A stretch of DNA of 45,000 nucleotides from Taibaiella sp. (GCA_019739295.1 JAHHDV010000011.1:1-45000); one strand, 5' to 3'. Positions 29,522-38,425 are shown, counted from the stretch's first letter. Numbers and translations are program-made. The notes: generated from the letters alone by a model not told the origin.

Positions 29522-31048
29522 ATGAATATATCCAAAGCTTTAAAGAACTTAGGAATCATCAAAGAAAACCTTGGGGCTTCAACCGGGGTAAAATGGATGG
29601 CTTCCACAGGAGAGGCCATCGTTTCCTATTCACCGGTGGACGGTAAGAAAATCGCAGCAGTTACCGCTTCTGATAAGAATACATACGAAAAAGTGATCAG
29701 AACGGCTGCTGCTGCATTTGGGACATGGAGAACAATGCCTGCCCCTAAGAGGGGAGAAATCGTAAGGCAAATCGGAGATGCTTTAAGGGCCAAGAAAAAT
29801 GACCTGGGTGCCCTGGTTTCTTATGAGATGGGTAAGAGCTACCAGGAAGGACTGGGAGAAGTCCAGGAAATGATAGACATCTGCGACTTTGCAGTAGGGT
29901 TATCCCGCCAGTTGTATGGCTTGAGCATGCACTCCGAGCGCCCTTCACACAGGATGTATGAGCAATGGCATCCGCTGGGAGTTGTCGGCATTATTTCAGC
30001 ATTCAATTTTCCCGTAGCGGTCTGGAGCTGGAATGCTGCATTAGCCTGGGTTTGCGGGGATGTATGTGTATGGAAGCCAAGTAGCAAAACCCCGCTATGT
30101 GCGGTAGCTTGCCAGCATATCGTAGCAGAAGTATTCAAGAAAAACAATGTGCCGGAAGGTGTAAGCTGTTTACTGATCGGGGAATGTGGGGAAGAACTTA
30201 CAGCAGACCTTCGCATTCCTTTGATTTCTTTCACAGGATCCACCAGGGTCGGAAGGTCCGTAAGCGCAAAAGTGGCAGAGCGCTTTGGGCGCAGCATCCT
30301 GGAACTGGGAGGTAATAATGCCATTATTGTATCCGAACACGCTGACCTGAAAATGGTATTGGTAGGTACTGTATTTGGCGCTGTAGGTACTGCAGGCCAG
30401 AGATGTACCACCACCCGGAGACTGATTGTACATGAATCCGTTTATGACAAAACGATCAGTACCCTGAAGAAAGCATATAAACAACTGAAGATCGGTAATC
30501 CCTTGGATGAAGCCAATCATGTAGGACCCCTTATCGATACCAAGGCGGTACAGGACTATCTGGATGCCATAGAGGCAGCTAAGGAAGAAGGCGGAAAGGT
30601 GATTGTCAAAGGTGGCGTGCTGGAAGGTAAGGGATATGAAAGCGGGTGTTATGTACAACCCTGTATCATCGAAGCCAGGAATGATATGCGTATCGTACAG
30701 CATGAGACATTTGCTCCCATATTATATGTCATGAAATACAGAGAGATAGAAGAAGCGATTGCCATGCAAAACGGGGTGCCCCAGGGTCTTTCTTCCGCAA
30801 TTTTCACACAGAACTTGAGAGAGGCAGAGTTGTTCCTGAGTGCAGGAGGCAGCGATTGTGGCATCGCGAATGTCAATATCGGTACCAGTGGCGCCGAGAT
30901 AGGAGGAGCATTCGGAGGTGAAAAGGAAACAGGGGGCGGCCGGGAGAGCGGTTCTGATTCCTGGAAAGCCTATATGCGCCGGCAGACCAATACCATCAAT
31001 TACAGTACCCATTTACCCTTAGCGCAGGGGATCAGGTTTGATTTGTAA
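29522..31048 (+). CDS. Aldehyde dehydrogenase, ALDH7 / alpha-aminoadipic semialdehyde type
   Basis: An intact 508-residue NAD(P)-dependent aldehyde dehydrogenase. It opens MNISKALKNLGIIKENLGAS then VKWMASTGEAIVSYSPVDGK, and has ISAFNFPVAVWSWNAALAWVCGD (cofactor strand with KPSSKTPL), GSTRVGRSVS, ELGGNNAIIV (catalytic glutamate) and GTAGQRCTTTRR (nucleophilic cysteine). The C-terminus has ETGGGRESGSDSWKAYMRRQTNTINYS. The IKENLGAS, WNAALAWVCGD and RRQTN features are those of ALDH7A1-like enzymes, which oxidise alpha-aminoadipate semialdehyde / piperideine-6-carboxylate in lysine breakdown and also betaine or lipid aldehydes. No lysine catabolic partner gene is nearby, so the physiological substrate is open. 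Confidence 0.93.
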   Translation: MNISKALKNLGIIKENLGASTGVKWMASTGEAIVSYSPVDGKKIAAVTASDKNTYEKVIRTAAAAFGTWRTMPAPKRGEIVRQIGDALRAKKNDLGALVSYEMGKSYQEGLGEVQEMIDICDFAVGLSRQLYGLSMHSERPSHRMYEQWHPLGVVGIISAFNFPVAVWSWNAALAWVCGDVCVWKPSSKTPLCAVACQHIVAEVFKKNNVPEGVSCLLIGECGEELTADLRIPLISFTGSTRVGRSVSAKVAERFGRSILELGGNNAIIVSEHADLKMVLVGTVFGAVGTAGQRCTTTRRLIVHESVYDKTISTLKKAYKQLKIGNPLDEANHVGPLIDTKAVQDYLDAIEAAKEEGGKVIVKGGVLEGKGYESGCYVQPCIIEARNDMRIVQHETFAPILYVMKYREIEEAIAMQNGVPQGLSSAIFTQNLREAELFLSAGGSDCGIANVNIGTSGAEIGGAFGGEKETGGGRESGSDSWKAYMRRQTNTINYSTHLPLAQGIRFDL

Positions 31049-31080
31049 TTTTTAGTTCAGGTAATAGATGATCATTTGAC

Positions 31081-31106
31081 AAGGCCGCAATATTGCGGCC
31101 TTTTTT
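31081..31106 (+). terminator. Rho-independent terminator of the ALDH gene
   Basis: aaggccgcaa-tat-tgcggcctt: a near-perfect palindromic stem followed by six T. Confidence 0.9.
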
Positions 31107-31254
31107 AGCTCTTATATATAATAAATTTTGGATTCAATAGCAACTTTAATGGAAGCCGGTTTCAACCGGCAGTATTTTTTAATACCCAGGGATAACCGGT
31201 TTCCGTTCCAAAAAAAAATTGATACTGCAAGATATCTGGATACCGTAAAATACG

Positions 31255-31262
31255 TATCTTTG
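31255..31262 (+). promoter_or_regulatory. -7 promoter element driving the cobalamin riboswitch transcript
   Basis: TATCTTTG matches TAnnTTTG and lies just before the first riboswitch stem, so transcription would start at about 31268. Confidence 0.6.
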
Positions 31263-31267
31263 TCCCG

Positions 31268-31450
31268 GATTAAGGTGCCACGTTTCAATAGAAAGCGTAG
31301 CATAATATGGGAAAACGGTGCAATTCCGTTACAGTGCCCGCTGCTGTAAGTGTACATTCGTTCTTTTCCTTTTGCTTCATGCCACTTCAAGTAATATCTT
31401 GTGGGAAGGCCGGAAAAGAGTACATAAGTCAGAAGACCTGCCTTGGTTCA
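31268..31450 (+). promoter_or_regulatory. Cobalamin (B12) riboswitch
   Basis: All the hallmark blocks are in order: an opening AAGGTGCC; GGGAA-ACGGTGCAATTCCG with the paired ACAGTGCCCGCTGCTGTAAG; GCCACTT ... GTGGGAAGGCCGG; and the closing B12 box AGTCAGAAGACCTGCC at about 31428-31443. The distance to the start codon of the next gene is about 95 bases. The riboswitch would repress the DUF4465 gene and perhaps the one after it when adenosylcobalamin is plentiful. I did not find a clear alternative terminator or ribosome-site sequestering hairpin between 31450 and 31543, so the mode of control is not settled. Confidence 0.92.
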
Positions 31451-31543
31451 TTCGTATTTTAACGGGTTCGGGAACAAACCGGTTGAAAAGGTAAATTGAT
31501 GTTACCTGAAGTTGTAATTTTTATTTTTAAACTACATATTTTT

Positions 31544-32536
31544 ATGAAAACAAACTTTACTAAAAGTTTGGCTTTGGGATTATTGTGTATCCCGATGTCG
31601 CAATTAGCTCTGGCACAATCTGAATCTATCTCTTTTGATGATGTAAGCATCCCGGAAGCAGCAGCCAGCATCTCCAAGTCTGTAGAGATCATACCGGATG
31701 AAATGGTGGATTATTCTTTCGAATCCGGAGGTGTCACGTTCAGAGGGTCTCAGGCTTATTGGGGAAACTTCAGTGGATTCGATTGCTCCAGAGGCACTGA
31801 TTCCCTGGATGGATCATATGCCAACGATATCTCGGTTATTGCTGCTATCGGGTATGAAGAATCCGAAAATTATGCAGTGGCTTATGTGCAGCAAAGATTC
31901 CCGGATGCAGTTCAGCACACACATCCGATAGGCATCAGGTTGAACACGGATTCTACGCAGGAACTGGTAGGTACCTACTTCACCAATACGACCCTGACCT
32001 ACAGGTATATTTTGGATAATCTGGCGAATATCACTTCTTACCAGGTGATCGTAAAAGGGTATACAGAAGGTGAAATGGTCAGTGATAGCGTAGTCTTTGA
32101 CCTGGCTTCCATCAGCGATACGGACACAATGCTGGTCCGGGACTGGACATTTGTATCCTTTGAAGCACTGGGTGCAGTAGATTCCATCACTTTCGAAGCG
32201 TTTAGCGATGACATCACTACCTATACACCGTTTTATTTTGCTTTTGATGAGATCATCATTAAAGATATACCGCCGACATCTGTTGAAACAGCTGTGAGGA
32301 ATAGCCTGAAGGTCTTACTTTCCCCTAATCCTGCAAGCCATTATCTGGATATAAAAGCTGAGGATGCCCGGGATCTTCAGTTCAAGATCTACAATATCCA
32401 GGGACAATTGATGCAATACGGCCAATTGCACCAGGGACGTATCTCCTTACATCATTTAAGTGCAGGCAATTATTTCATTCACCTGGAAGATGTAGGCACC
32501 CGTAAAGAAGCGATGCTTAAATTTGTGAAGCTATAG
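31544..32536 (+). CDS. DUF4465-type T9SS-secreted protein of a cobalamin-regulated locus
   Basis: A complete 330-residue exported protein. Signal peptide MKTNFTKSLALGLLCIPMSQLALAQ; then SISFDDVSIPEAAASISKS, YSFESGGVTFRGSQAYWGNFSGFDCSRGTDSLDGS, YAVAYVQQRFPDAVQ, FDLASISDTDTMLVRDWTFVSFEALGAVDSITFEAFSDD and FYFAFDEIII, which is the pattern of DUF4465 (a carbohydrate-binding-like jelly roll). The C-terminus LSPNPASHYLDIKAEDARD ... YNIQGQLM ... LSAGNYFIHLED is a type A T9SS sorting domain. The start at 31544 is the only one that gives the signal peptide. Proteins of this family often stand behind B12 riboswitches in Bacteroidota; a cobamide-binding surface role is plausible but unproven. Confidence 0.88.
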   Translation: MKTNFTKSLALGLLCIPMSQLALAQSESISFDDVSIPEAAASISKSVEIIPDEMVDYSFESGGVTFRGSQAYWGNFSGFDCSRGTDSLDGSYANDISVIAAIGYEESENYAVAYVQQRFPDAVQHTHPIGIRLNTDSTQELVGTYFTNTTLTYRYILDNLANITSYQVIVKGYTEGEMVSDSVVFDLASISDTDTMLVRDWTFVSFEALGAVDSITFEAFSDDITTYTPFYFAFDEIIIKDIPPTSVETAVRNSLKVLLSPNPASHYLDIKAEDARDLQFKIYNIQGQLMQYGQLHQGRISLHHLSAGNYFIHLEDVGTRKEAMLKFVKL

Positions 32537-32578
32537 GTAGGAAATAAAGCATCTTTGATGCAAAAATCATCATATTCT

Positions 32579-32736
32579 GAGCCTGTTTAAAATTTATTGA
32601 TTGGTTTTCTTGTCGCTGTTTCTGACTATAACTTAGCTGGATTTTATCACAGAGAGGTGCTGTGACTGCAACATTTGCCTTGTTGTGCTTCAAATAGTTA
32701 CATAATAGATGCTGATCGCAAAATTCAAACGGGCTC
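32579..32736. mobile_element. Candidate MITE-like element (158 bp) with imperfect terminal inverted repeats
   Basis: The left end GAGCCTGTTTAAAATTT (32579-32595) and the reversed right end GAGCCCGTTTGAATTTT (32720-32736) agree at 14 of 17 positions. A 3-bp TTC on each side (32575-32577, 32737-32739) could be a target duplication if the left end is taken one base further out. The inside encodes nothing convincing. Ends of the type GAGCC-GTTT resemble IS5-superfamily termini, but no parent element is in the window. It separates the two cobalamin-locus genes. Confidence 0.45.
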
Positions 32737-32751
32737 TTCAATTAGTGAATT

Positions 32752-33739
32752 ATGAAAAGAATAATATTCATTGTATTTGTTTCCTTTATCTCGTATTCTG
32801 GGCTTGCCCAGTTTCCGCCCCAGTATCCTTTGGAAGGCAATGATGCGGTTCATAAATCAGATGAACGCATCATAGGTTGGGCGACCGGGGCGACATTAGA
32901 AAGGGGCTGGCTGGATATTTCTGACCTATCCTTGGGAAAGGCAAGTGCAGGTTCTGCGGAGAATGCTGTGGGCCCGGCTAATGCATCGATTGTTTCTCTG
33001 GGTGACGGAGGCTGGATCACATTGAGCTTTGAGCGACCGATCCAGAATGGTGAAGGTGCGGATTTCGTAGTATTTGAAAATGCATTTGCAGATCCATTGG
33101 ATTCTTCCATGGCATTTCTGGAATTGGCATTTGTAGAGGTAAGTACGGATGGCGAATATTTTGTGAGGTTCCCCGCTGTATCTAACCTGCAGACTGATTC
33201 CCAGATCACCACCACTTCGTATTCAGATGCTTCGCTCATCCATAACCTGGCAGGAAAGTATCTTGCGAATTATGGTACTCCTTTCGACCTGGAGGATTTG
33301 AAGGATAGTATTGGGATTGATATTCAAGAGATTCGCTATATCCGTATTGTGGATGTGGTCGGCAGCCTGGAAGATGAATTTTCGAATGTAGACCACCTGG
33401 GCAACGTAATCAATGATCCCTGGCCCACAGCATTTCCTTCCTCAGGCTTCGATCTGGATGCGGTCGGTGTGCTGCACCAGCATCCTTTATCGGTAGAAGA
33501 GGGCACCCTGTCAGCTGAAGAGTGGCTTTTATACCCCAACCCGGCTGATGATGTGCTGCATTTAAAATCCCTACGGACCTCAAATGAAATGATACAGGTA
33601 AGGATTTATGATATCTCCGGGCGACAGTTAGACGGATTCATTTTCAAAAAGGAAACAAGCATTGATATCTCCCGCTATCCGGAAGGACTGTACTTCATCC
33701 GGCTGGGAAATGAAACCAGGAAAATTTATCAGGCAATAA
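32752..33739 (+). CDS. T9SS-secreted surface protein of the cobalamin-regulated locus (frameshift at the very end)
   Basis: About 329 residues. The signal MKRIIFIVFVSFISYSGLAQ is followed by VHKSDERIIGWATGATLERGWLDISD, GWITLSFERPIQNGEGADFVVFENAF, FLELAFVEVSTDGEYFVRFPAV, and IRYIRIVDVVGS. The C-terminus EWLLYPNPADDVLHLKSL ... YDISGRQLDGF ... YPEGLYFIRLGN is a type A T9SS sorting domain. The open frame formally runs on to 33885, but that tail crosses a strong terminator; removing one A near 33721 yields RKFIRQ and a stop at 33737, a normal T9SS ending. Similar secreted proteins accompany B12-uptake genes in other Bacteroidota. Function is unknown. Confidence 0.8.
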
Positions 33740-33757
33740 GTGCATACAGGGTCTTTG

Positions 33758-33790
33758 AAAAAGCTGCTCCCAGGGGGCAGCTTTTTATTT
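33758..33790 (+). terminator. Rho-independent terminator of the cobalamin-regulated locus
   Basis: aaaaagctgct and ggcagcttttt form a stem around ccaggg, followed by T-rich sequence. Confidence 0.85.
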
Positions 33791-33967
33791 TTAAGGTTGG
33801 GTCACTGAAACAGGGATTGTTATTGCAATACCGGATTTCCCGGTCAGAAGTCACTGGAATCAAAATCCCTGACAATAGTTTGTGAATTGTTTCCGGAATG
33901 AAGGATAGTTAGGCTTTTCTGTATTATTTTTGTCTGATTAATTCAAAAATTTAAAAGTAATATTTGC

Positions 33968-34424
33968 ATGAAAGTAATGATTATCATGGGTTCTGTATCA
34001 GATGAACCTATAATGGAAGAAAGTAAAAAAGTGGCTGGATTGGTTTGGTATCGGGAATGAGATGATAGTAGCATCAGCACATCGCAATCCGGATAGGGTA
34101 AAGGAACTGATGGTGAATGCCCAATCCAATGGATTTGGTGCCGTGATTGCAGCTGCAGGTATGGCAGCGGCTCTTCCGGGTGTATGTTCCGCATATACTT
34201 CTCTCCCGGTACTGGGAGTGCCATTGGACGGGGGACTTCCCGGAGGTATCGATGCTCTGTATTCTATCGTACAGATGCCGGCAGGGTTACCTGTAGGGAC
34301 TTTAGCTGTAGGAAAAGCAGGGGCCAGGAATGCCGCGGCTCTTTGTGCCAGGATTTTTGCATTGAGTGACCAGAAGATAGCAGCTAAAGTAGAGGAGTTC
34401 AAAAATAACGGATACAAAATATAA
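33968..34424 (+). CDS. purE: N5-carboxyaminoimidazole ribonucleotide mutase, PurE (one frameshift)
   Basis: PurE moves the carboxyl group of N5-CAIR to carbon in purine synthesis. The mended protein has about 152 residues: MKVMIIMGSVSDEPIMEESKK, a frame change near 34040, WFGIGNEMIVASAHRNPDRVKEL, AVIAAAGMAAALPGVCSAYTSLPVLGVPL, GIDALYSIVQMPAGLPVGTLAVGKAGARNAAALCARIFAL. MGS-SD binds the nucleotide and SAHR carries the catalytic histidine. The AGMAAALPG segment replaces the AGxAAHLPG of common PurE, so the second histidine is missing, as in LarB-like and some deep PurE branches. Length fits PurE and not LarB. No purK is nearby. Confidence 0.82.
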
Positions 34425-34541
34425 CATTCTTATCCGGTTTTTATTTTTATTTTGATTGGCTTTTGAAAGGAAAATTTGATCTGTCAGGTTCTCTTTTCGG
34501 TTGTTTAATTTTAAGAAAGTGACCAATAATAAATTTTAACT

Positions 34542-35241
34542 ATGTATCTAGGATATTATATCATAGCCGGAATCATGTTCTTGATTGGTTCCTATGTAAG
34601 CAATCAATTGAAGAGGAGATTTCAAACTTATGGTCAGATACCCCTGAGGGTGGGGATGACCGGAAGGGAGATTGCAAGTCAGGATGCTGCAGGACAATGG
34701 TATCCATGATGTGAAGGTGGTTTCTGCCAACGGGTTTTCTTTCAGATCATTATAATCCTGCGAATAAGACAGTCAACCTGAGTCCGGAGGTTTTACAATA
34801 ACAACAGTATATCTGCTGCGGCAGTTGCTGCTCATGAATGCGGCCATGCGGTTCAGCATGCTACGGCATACCGGTGGTTACAATTCAGAAGCAAGATGGT
34901 ACCTGCTGTCCAGATCAGCTCGCGTTTTTTCCCAGATTTTGATCTTGGTAGGGATCGGGCTGACTGTGGCCGGATCTGTTTATAATTGGATTTTCCTCGT
35001 AGGTATCGGCCTGTTTGCATTGACTACGATCTTTGCATTGGTGACTTTGCCTGTGGAATACGATGCCAGTAACCGAGCGGTAGCCTGGCTCAATAAGGCC
35101 CGTATACTGACCCCTGAAGAAGATGCCAAAGCAAAAGATGCACTGAAATGGGCTGCAAGAACCTACGTGGTGGCTGCAGTGAGTTCTATTGCTACTTTAT
35201 TGTATTATCTCTTTATCTTTATGAACAGGTCGAGAGATTGA
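34542..35241 (+). CDS. YugP-type zinc metallopeptidase (several frameshifts)
   Basis: About 230 residues when mended. It opens MYLGYYIIAGIMFLIGSYVSNQLKRRF (one membrane helix), then IPLRVGMTGREIA, LSDHYNPANKTVNLSPEVL, AAAVAAHECGHAVQHA with the HExxH zinc site, and LQFRSKMVPAVQISS. Two more helices follow (ILVGIGLTVAGSVYNWIFLVGIGLFALTTIFALVTLPVEYDAS), and the end YVVAAVSSIATLLYYLFIFM is a last helix. This is the order of the membrane-bound YugP / DUF-type peptidase family. Frame changes lie near 34680, 34737, 34797 and 34870. Biological substrate unknown. Confidence 0.85.
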
Positions 35242-35268
35242 TGCTTCCCTGTTTGGGGGATCTACAGA

Positions 35269-35299
35269 CAAAAGCCTTCAACCCGGTTGAAGGCTTTTG
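35269..35299. terminator. Bidirectional terminator between the zinc peptidase and fmt
   Basis: aaaagccttcaa and ttgaaggctttt pair perfectly around cccgg, between convergent genes. Confidence 0.9.
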
Positions 35300-35326
35300 A
35301 CATGAAGCCCTGTATATTAAAACTTA

Positions 35327-36252
35327 TACCCCTTAAGGAATTCCGCAATAGGCATGCGTTTTTTACCTTCCAGTTGTACCTGCTCAGCGTAGAAGCCATC
35401 CATCCCGGCAAGCTATTTTCAAATAAGATTGATTGTCACTTTCCATGGATCCGGTTGGACTGCCGCCAGGAGGTATATCTTCGATATGTGATTCGAATAT
35501 TTTAAACATCTTACTGCCTAAGAAGGTATAGGCTCCCGGGTATGGTGAAAGGCCGCGGATAAGATTATGGATTTGAGATGCCGGTAAGTTCCAGTCTATT
35601 TTTCCGGTTTCTTTACTGAGTTTTTGGAGCGTGTTTCCCATCTTTATCATCAGTCTGGGCTTGGGACCGGATACTTCCGTCAGCCATACTTTCCAGGGTT
35701 TTCAGGAGTAGCGAAGCGCCTTCCTTCATCAGTTTTTCATAAAGAGAACCCATATTATCCCCGGGTAGGATCGGAACAGCTTTCTGCATCAGGATATTTC
35801 CGGTATCAATTTCGTGTTTTAACCTGAAGGTAGTTACGCCCGTTTCCGTTTCGCCATTGATGATGGCCCAGTTGATAGGAGCAGCTCCCCTGTATTGCGG
35901 CAGCAGGCTGGCATGCACATTGATAGTGCCCAAAGGAGGCATATTCCATACTGCTTCCGGCAGCATCCTGAATGCTACCACTACCTGGATATCCGCTTGA
36001 TAACCGGCCAGCTCTTTGAGAAACTGCCTGTTCTTCAGCTTTTCCGGCTGTAATACGGGAATCCGGTGCTCTTCAGCATATCTTTTTGACTTCACTCTGG
36101 TGCAGGCTCCGGCCTCTTCCCGCGGGCTTATCAGGAGAAGTGACTACGGCCACTACCTGGAGCCCGGCCTGTACCATTGCCTCCAGGGAAGCCACTGCAA
36201 ATTCCGGAGTGCCTAAGAAGATGATCCGTAATCTTTTTGCCTGTTCATTCAT
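35327..36252 (-). CDS. fmt: Methionyl-tRNA formyltransferase (frameshifted)
   Basis: Formylates Met-tRNA for translation initiation. The mended protein is about 308 residues. It starts [27 protein letters not shown], has [33 protein letters not shown], the formyl-transfer loop [32 protein letters not shown] (with the asparagine and histidine of the active site), [11 protein letters not shown], and the C-terminal binding domain [24 protein letters not shown] then [13 protein letters not shown]. Breaks lie near 36095 (an extra A in a run of five), 35650 and 35385. Frame changes in an otherwise well conserved translation gene support the sequence-error view. Confidence 0.93.
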
Positions 36253-36493
36253 ATTTTATTTTTTTATATATCGGATAGTGCCATCCTGGAGCAGGACCGG
36301 GATGAACTTGCGCATATGGATTGCTCCTTACCTCTGTTTATAGAGCATCTAATATATCGGGCCACAAAAGTACTTTTTACAGCATTATTTTCAGTTTGAA
36401 TAGGTCTATATTTTTTGTTAGGATGCTATAAAATCTATTCTTTTTACATGAATTCGTTTATATTTACCCACAAAATAGAAAATCTGGATATTT

Positions 36494-37051
36494 ATGTCTG
36501 ATCAATTTTCGGATCAAGAATTATTGGATGAATTTAAAACGGATGCTACCAAAGAGAAAGCATTCAATAAGATCATTAAGAAATACCAAGAAAAACTGTA
36601 TTGGCATGTAAGAAGAATGGTGATCAATCATGAAGATGCCAATGATGTCTTACAGAATACATTTATCAAAGCCTGGAATTACCTGGAGGGTTTCAGGGGA
36701 GAAAGTAATCTATATACCTGGATGTACAGGATCGCTACGAATGAGACACTGACTTTCCTGGAAAAAGAGAAGAAAAGAAAGTCCCTGAACCTTTCGGACG
36801 ATGAGAGCAGTCCTATCTACAAGCTCAGGGCAGAAGCCGGATTTGATGCCAATAAGCTGGAATGGAAACTTCAGGAAGCCATTCAAAGCCTCCCCGAGAA
36901 ACAAAGGATCGTCTTTACCCTCAGGTATTATGACGAGATGCCTTACGAGCAGATGTCAAAGGTCTTGGATACCTCCACCGGCGCATTGAAAGCATCTTAC
37001 CATCATGCCGTTAAAAAAGTTGAAGAATATATCAAAAAAGAATTAAACTAA
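36494..37051 (+). CDS. RNA polymerase sigma factor, ECF/sigma-70 family
   Basis: A complete 185-residue extracytoplasmic-type sigma factor. Region 2 (residues 30-90) has DANDVLQNTFIKAWNYLEGFRGESNLYTWMYRIATNETLTFLEK, the -10 recognition and core-binding helices. Region 4 (residues 125-180) has EAIQSLPEKQRIVFTLRYYDEMPYEQMSKVLDTSTGALKASYHHAVKKVEEYIKK, the -35 helix-turn-helix. There is no extra C-terminal domain. It heads an operon with a repeat-containing membrane protein (70 bases downstream) and an LTxxQ protein, the common Bacteroidota sigma/anti-sigma/sensor order. A near -7 element TATATTTA lies about 30 bases upstream of the start. Confidence 0.95.
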   Translation: MSDQFSDQELLDEFKTDATKEKAFNKIIKKYQEKLYWHVRRMVINHEDANDVLQNTFIKAWNYLEGFRGESNLYTWMYRIATNETLTFLEKEKKRKSLNLSDDESSPIYKLRAEAGFDANKLEWKLQEAIQSLPEKQRIVFTLRYYDEMPYEQMSKVLDTSTGALKASYHHAVKKVEEYIKKELN

Positions 37052-37119
37052 TACCTGGACGGGGAGTCATAGAATAGTGAAAATTCATTGGAATTGAGTA
37101 ACAAAAAGGAGCGTATTTT

Positions 37120-37927
37120 ATGAGCAATAACAAGATTAAACCACCTTTTCAACCTCCTGAACAGTATTTTGATCAATTACCCGGACAATTGATGGAAAGC
37201 ATTCAAGCTTCCGAAGGCACAGAAGATAAAAAGCTGGTTCTTCCTGTGGCCAAAGCGTTACCATTTTCGGCTCCGGAAGGTTATTTTGAACAGTTGGGAC
37301 AGCAGGTAATGTCAGCGATTCATTCGGTTGAAAAGTATGAGATGTATCTTCATACGCTGAATGCTGACAGGACGTTTTCGGTTCCGGAAGGGTATTTTGA
37401 GACTTTTGCGGGACAGGTGATGTACCGCATTCATCAGGCGGATGATGACCTGGTTGATACTTCTTTCCTGGCGGGAATGAAGGAGGAGCAGCCTTATCAG
37501 GTACCTGCGGGTTATTTTGAAGAAGTACGATTCCAGCCTGTAACCGGGGCTACAGAAGACAAGCAGCCCGGCTTGAAGATAAGCCGTCCTAATAGAAGGA
37601 TGTGGAAATGGACCAACTGGGCGGCAGCGGCCAGTGTATTTATCATCTTTTGCCGCGGGAGGTGCCTGGATGTTTGGAACGGAAGGAATAGGAGGGCAGA
37701 AGAAACCTCATCAGCTGGCGTTTCAGATGCTGAGCAGTGTCTCTGATGAAGATATCGAAAAATATATTGAAAATGACCAGGAAAGTTTCGATATTTACAG
37801 GCTGATGGATAATGCATCGGCTTCCAATAAATCCCCCAACAGAGCCATTAAAAATACAACTGAAAAACTGTTGGATGATATCAGCGCCGAAGATATTGAT
37901 GCATACCTGGAATATGAAGGTATTTAA
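37120..37927 (+). CDS. Single-pass membrane protein with PEGYFE repeats, putative anti-sigma factor (one frameshift)
   Basis: About 269 residues over one break near 37650 (an extra T in a run of four). It has no signal peptide. Residues 10-28, 49-67 and 86-104 are three copies of a 19-residue unit, (F)xxPExYFExxxxQxMxxI, and a partial fourth starts at 126. A membrane helix follows at about 163-186 (WTNWAAAASVFIIFAAGGAW). The C-terminal part holds two short related motifs, SDEDIEKYIE and SAEDIDAYLE. This places the repeats in the cytoplasm and the tail outside, the topology of a transmembrane anti-sigma factor. AAGGAG lies before the start. Function is inferred from position after the sigma gene. 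Confidence 0.75.
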
Positions 37928-37949
37928 AGGAAAAATTCGAATTTGACTT

Positions 37950-38352
37950 ATGAAGTATTTATTATTTGGGGTTATTGATGTCGTTTACATTTTTCTTCGC
38001 TCCTGAGCTGAAAGCACAGGATGGAATGGATAAGATACGTTCGGCAATGGTTAGCCTCTATACAGAACGAATGGACCTGACACCTGACCAGTCCCAGGCA
38101 ATTCTGGCCATTGCACGAGGAATATGAGACGGAAAGAAGAAAAATCAACAGAGAAATAATACAAATCAAAAGAAAAGGAAATCCCGGGGACCTGCAAAAA
38201 CTGGATGAACTGGAGCAGAAACGTTTCGAATTAAGGAACAGGTATAAAATCCAGGTTCCTAAAAGTGATCTCCTCATCCCAGCTGTCTAAGATGTTACAG
38301 CGCTGAAGAGGAGTTCAGGAAAATGCTGATAGAGCGTAAGAACAGGGATTGA
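37950..38352 (+). CDS. LTxxQ-type periplasmic protein, putative sensor of the ECF sigma system (frameshifted)
   Basis: About 133 residues when three small indels are mended (one extra G near 37970, one extra A near 38103, another around 38250). A signal peptide MKYLLFGLLMSFTFFFAPELKAQ is followed by IRSAMVSLYTERMDLTPDQSQAFWPLHEEYETERRKINREI and a long charged helix, ending KMLQAEEEFRKMLIERKNRD. The LTPDQSQAFWPLHEEY motif is that of Bacteroidota proteins called sensor of ECF-type sigma factor, relatives of Spy/CpxP. It lies 22 bases after the putative anti-sigma gene, and the operon ends in a strong terminator. Confidence 0.75.
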
Positions 38353-38390
38353 GCCGATCCATATAATAAATATGGTTGCGATCGTTTTTT

Positions 38391-38425
38391 AAAAGGCCCC
38401 GTTTCAAAGAAGCGGGGCCTTTTTG
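38391..38425 (+). terminator. Rho-independent terminator of the sigma-factor operon
   Basis: aaaaggccccg and cggggcctttt pair perfectly around an 11-base loop, followed by T residues. Confidence 0.9.

Noticed and set aside
31451..31480. tRNA-like GGTTCGGGAAC segment after the riboswitch
   Set aside because: It lacks acceptor and anticodon arms; it belongs to the riboswitch expression region.
32517..32741. Minus-strand open frame of 74 codons between the cobalamin-locus genes
   Set aside because: It lies within the inverted-repeat element and has no recognisable product; it may be leftover transposase-end sequence but is not a supported gene.
33740..33885. C-terminal extension of the second cobalamin-locus protein
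   Set aside because: It runs through a strong terminator hairpin and follows a one-base insertion; the mended frame stops at 33739 with a normal T9SS ending.
33968..34424. LarB instead of PurE
   Set aside because: Length of about 152 residues and the SAHR motif fit PurE; LarB has an extra N-terminal domain.
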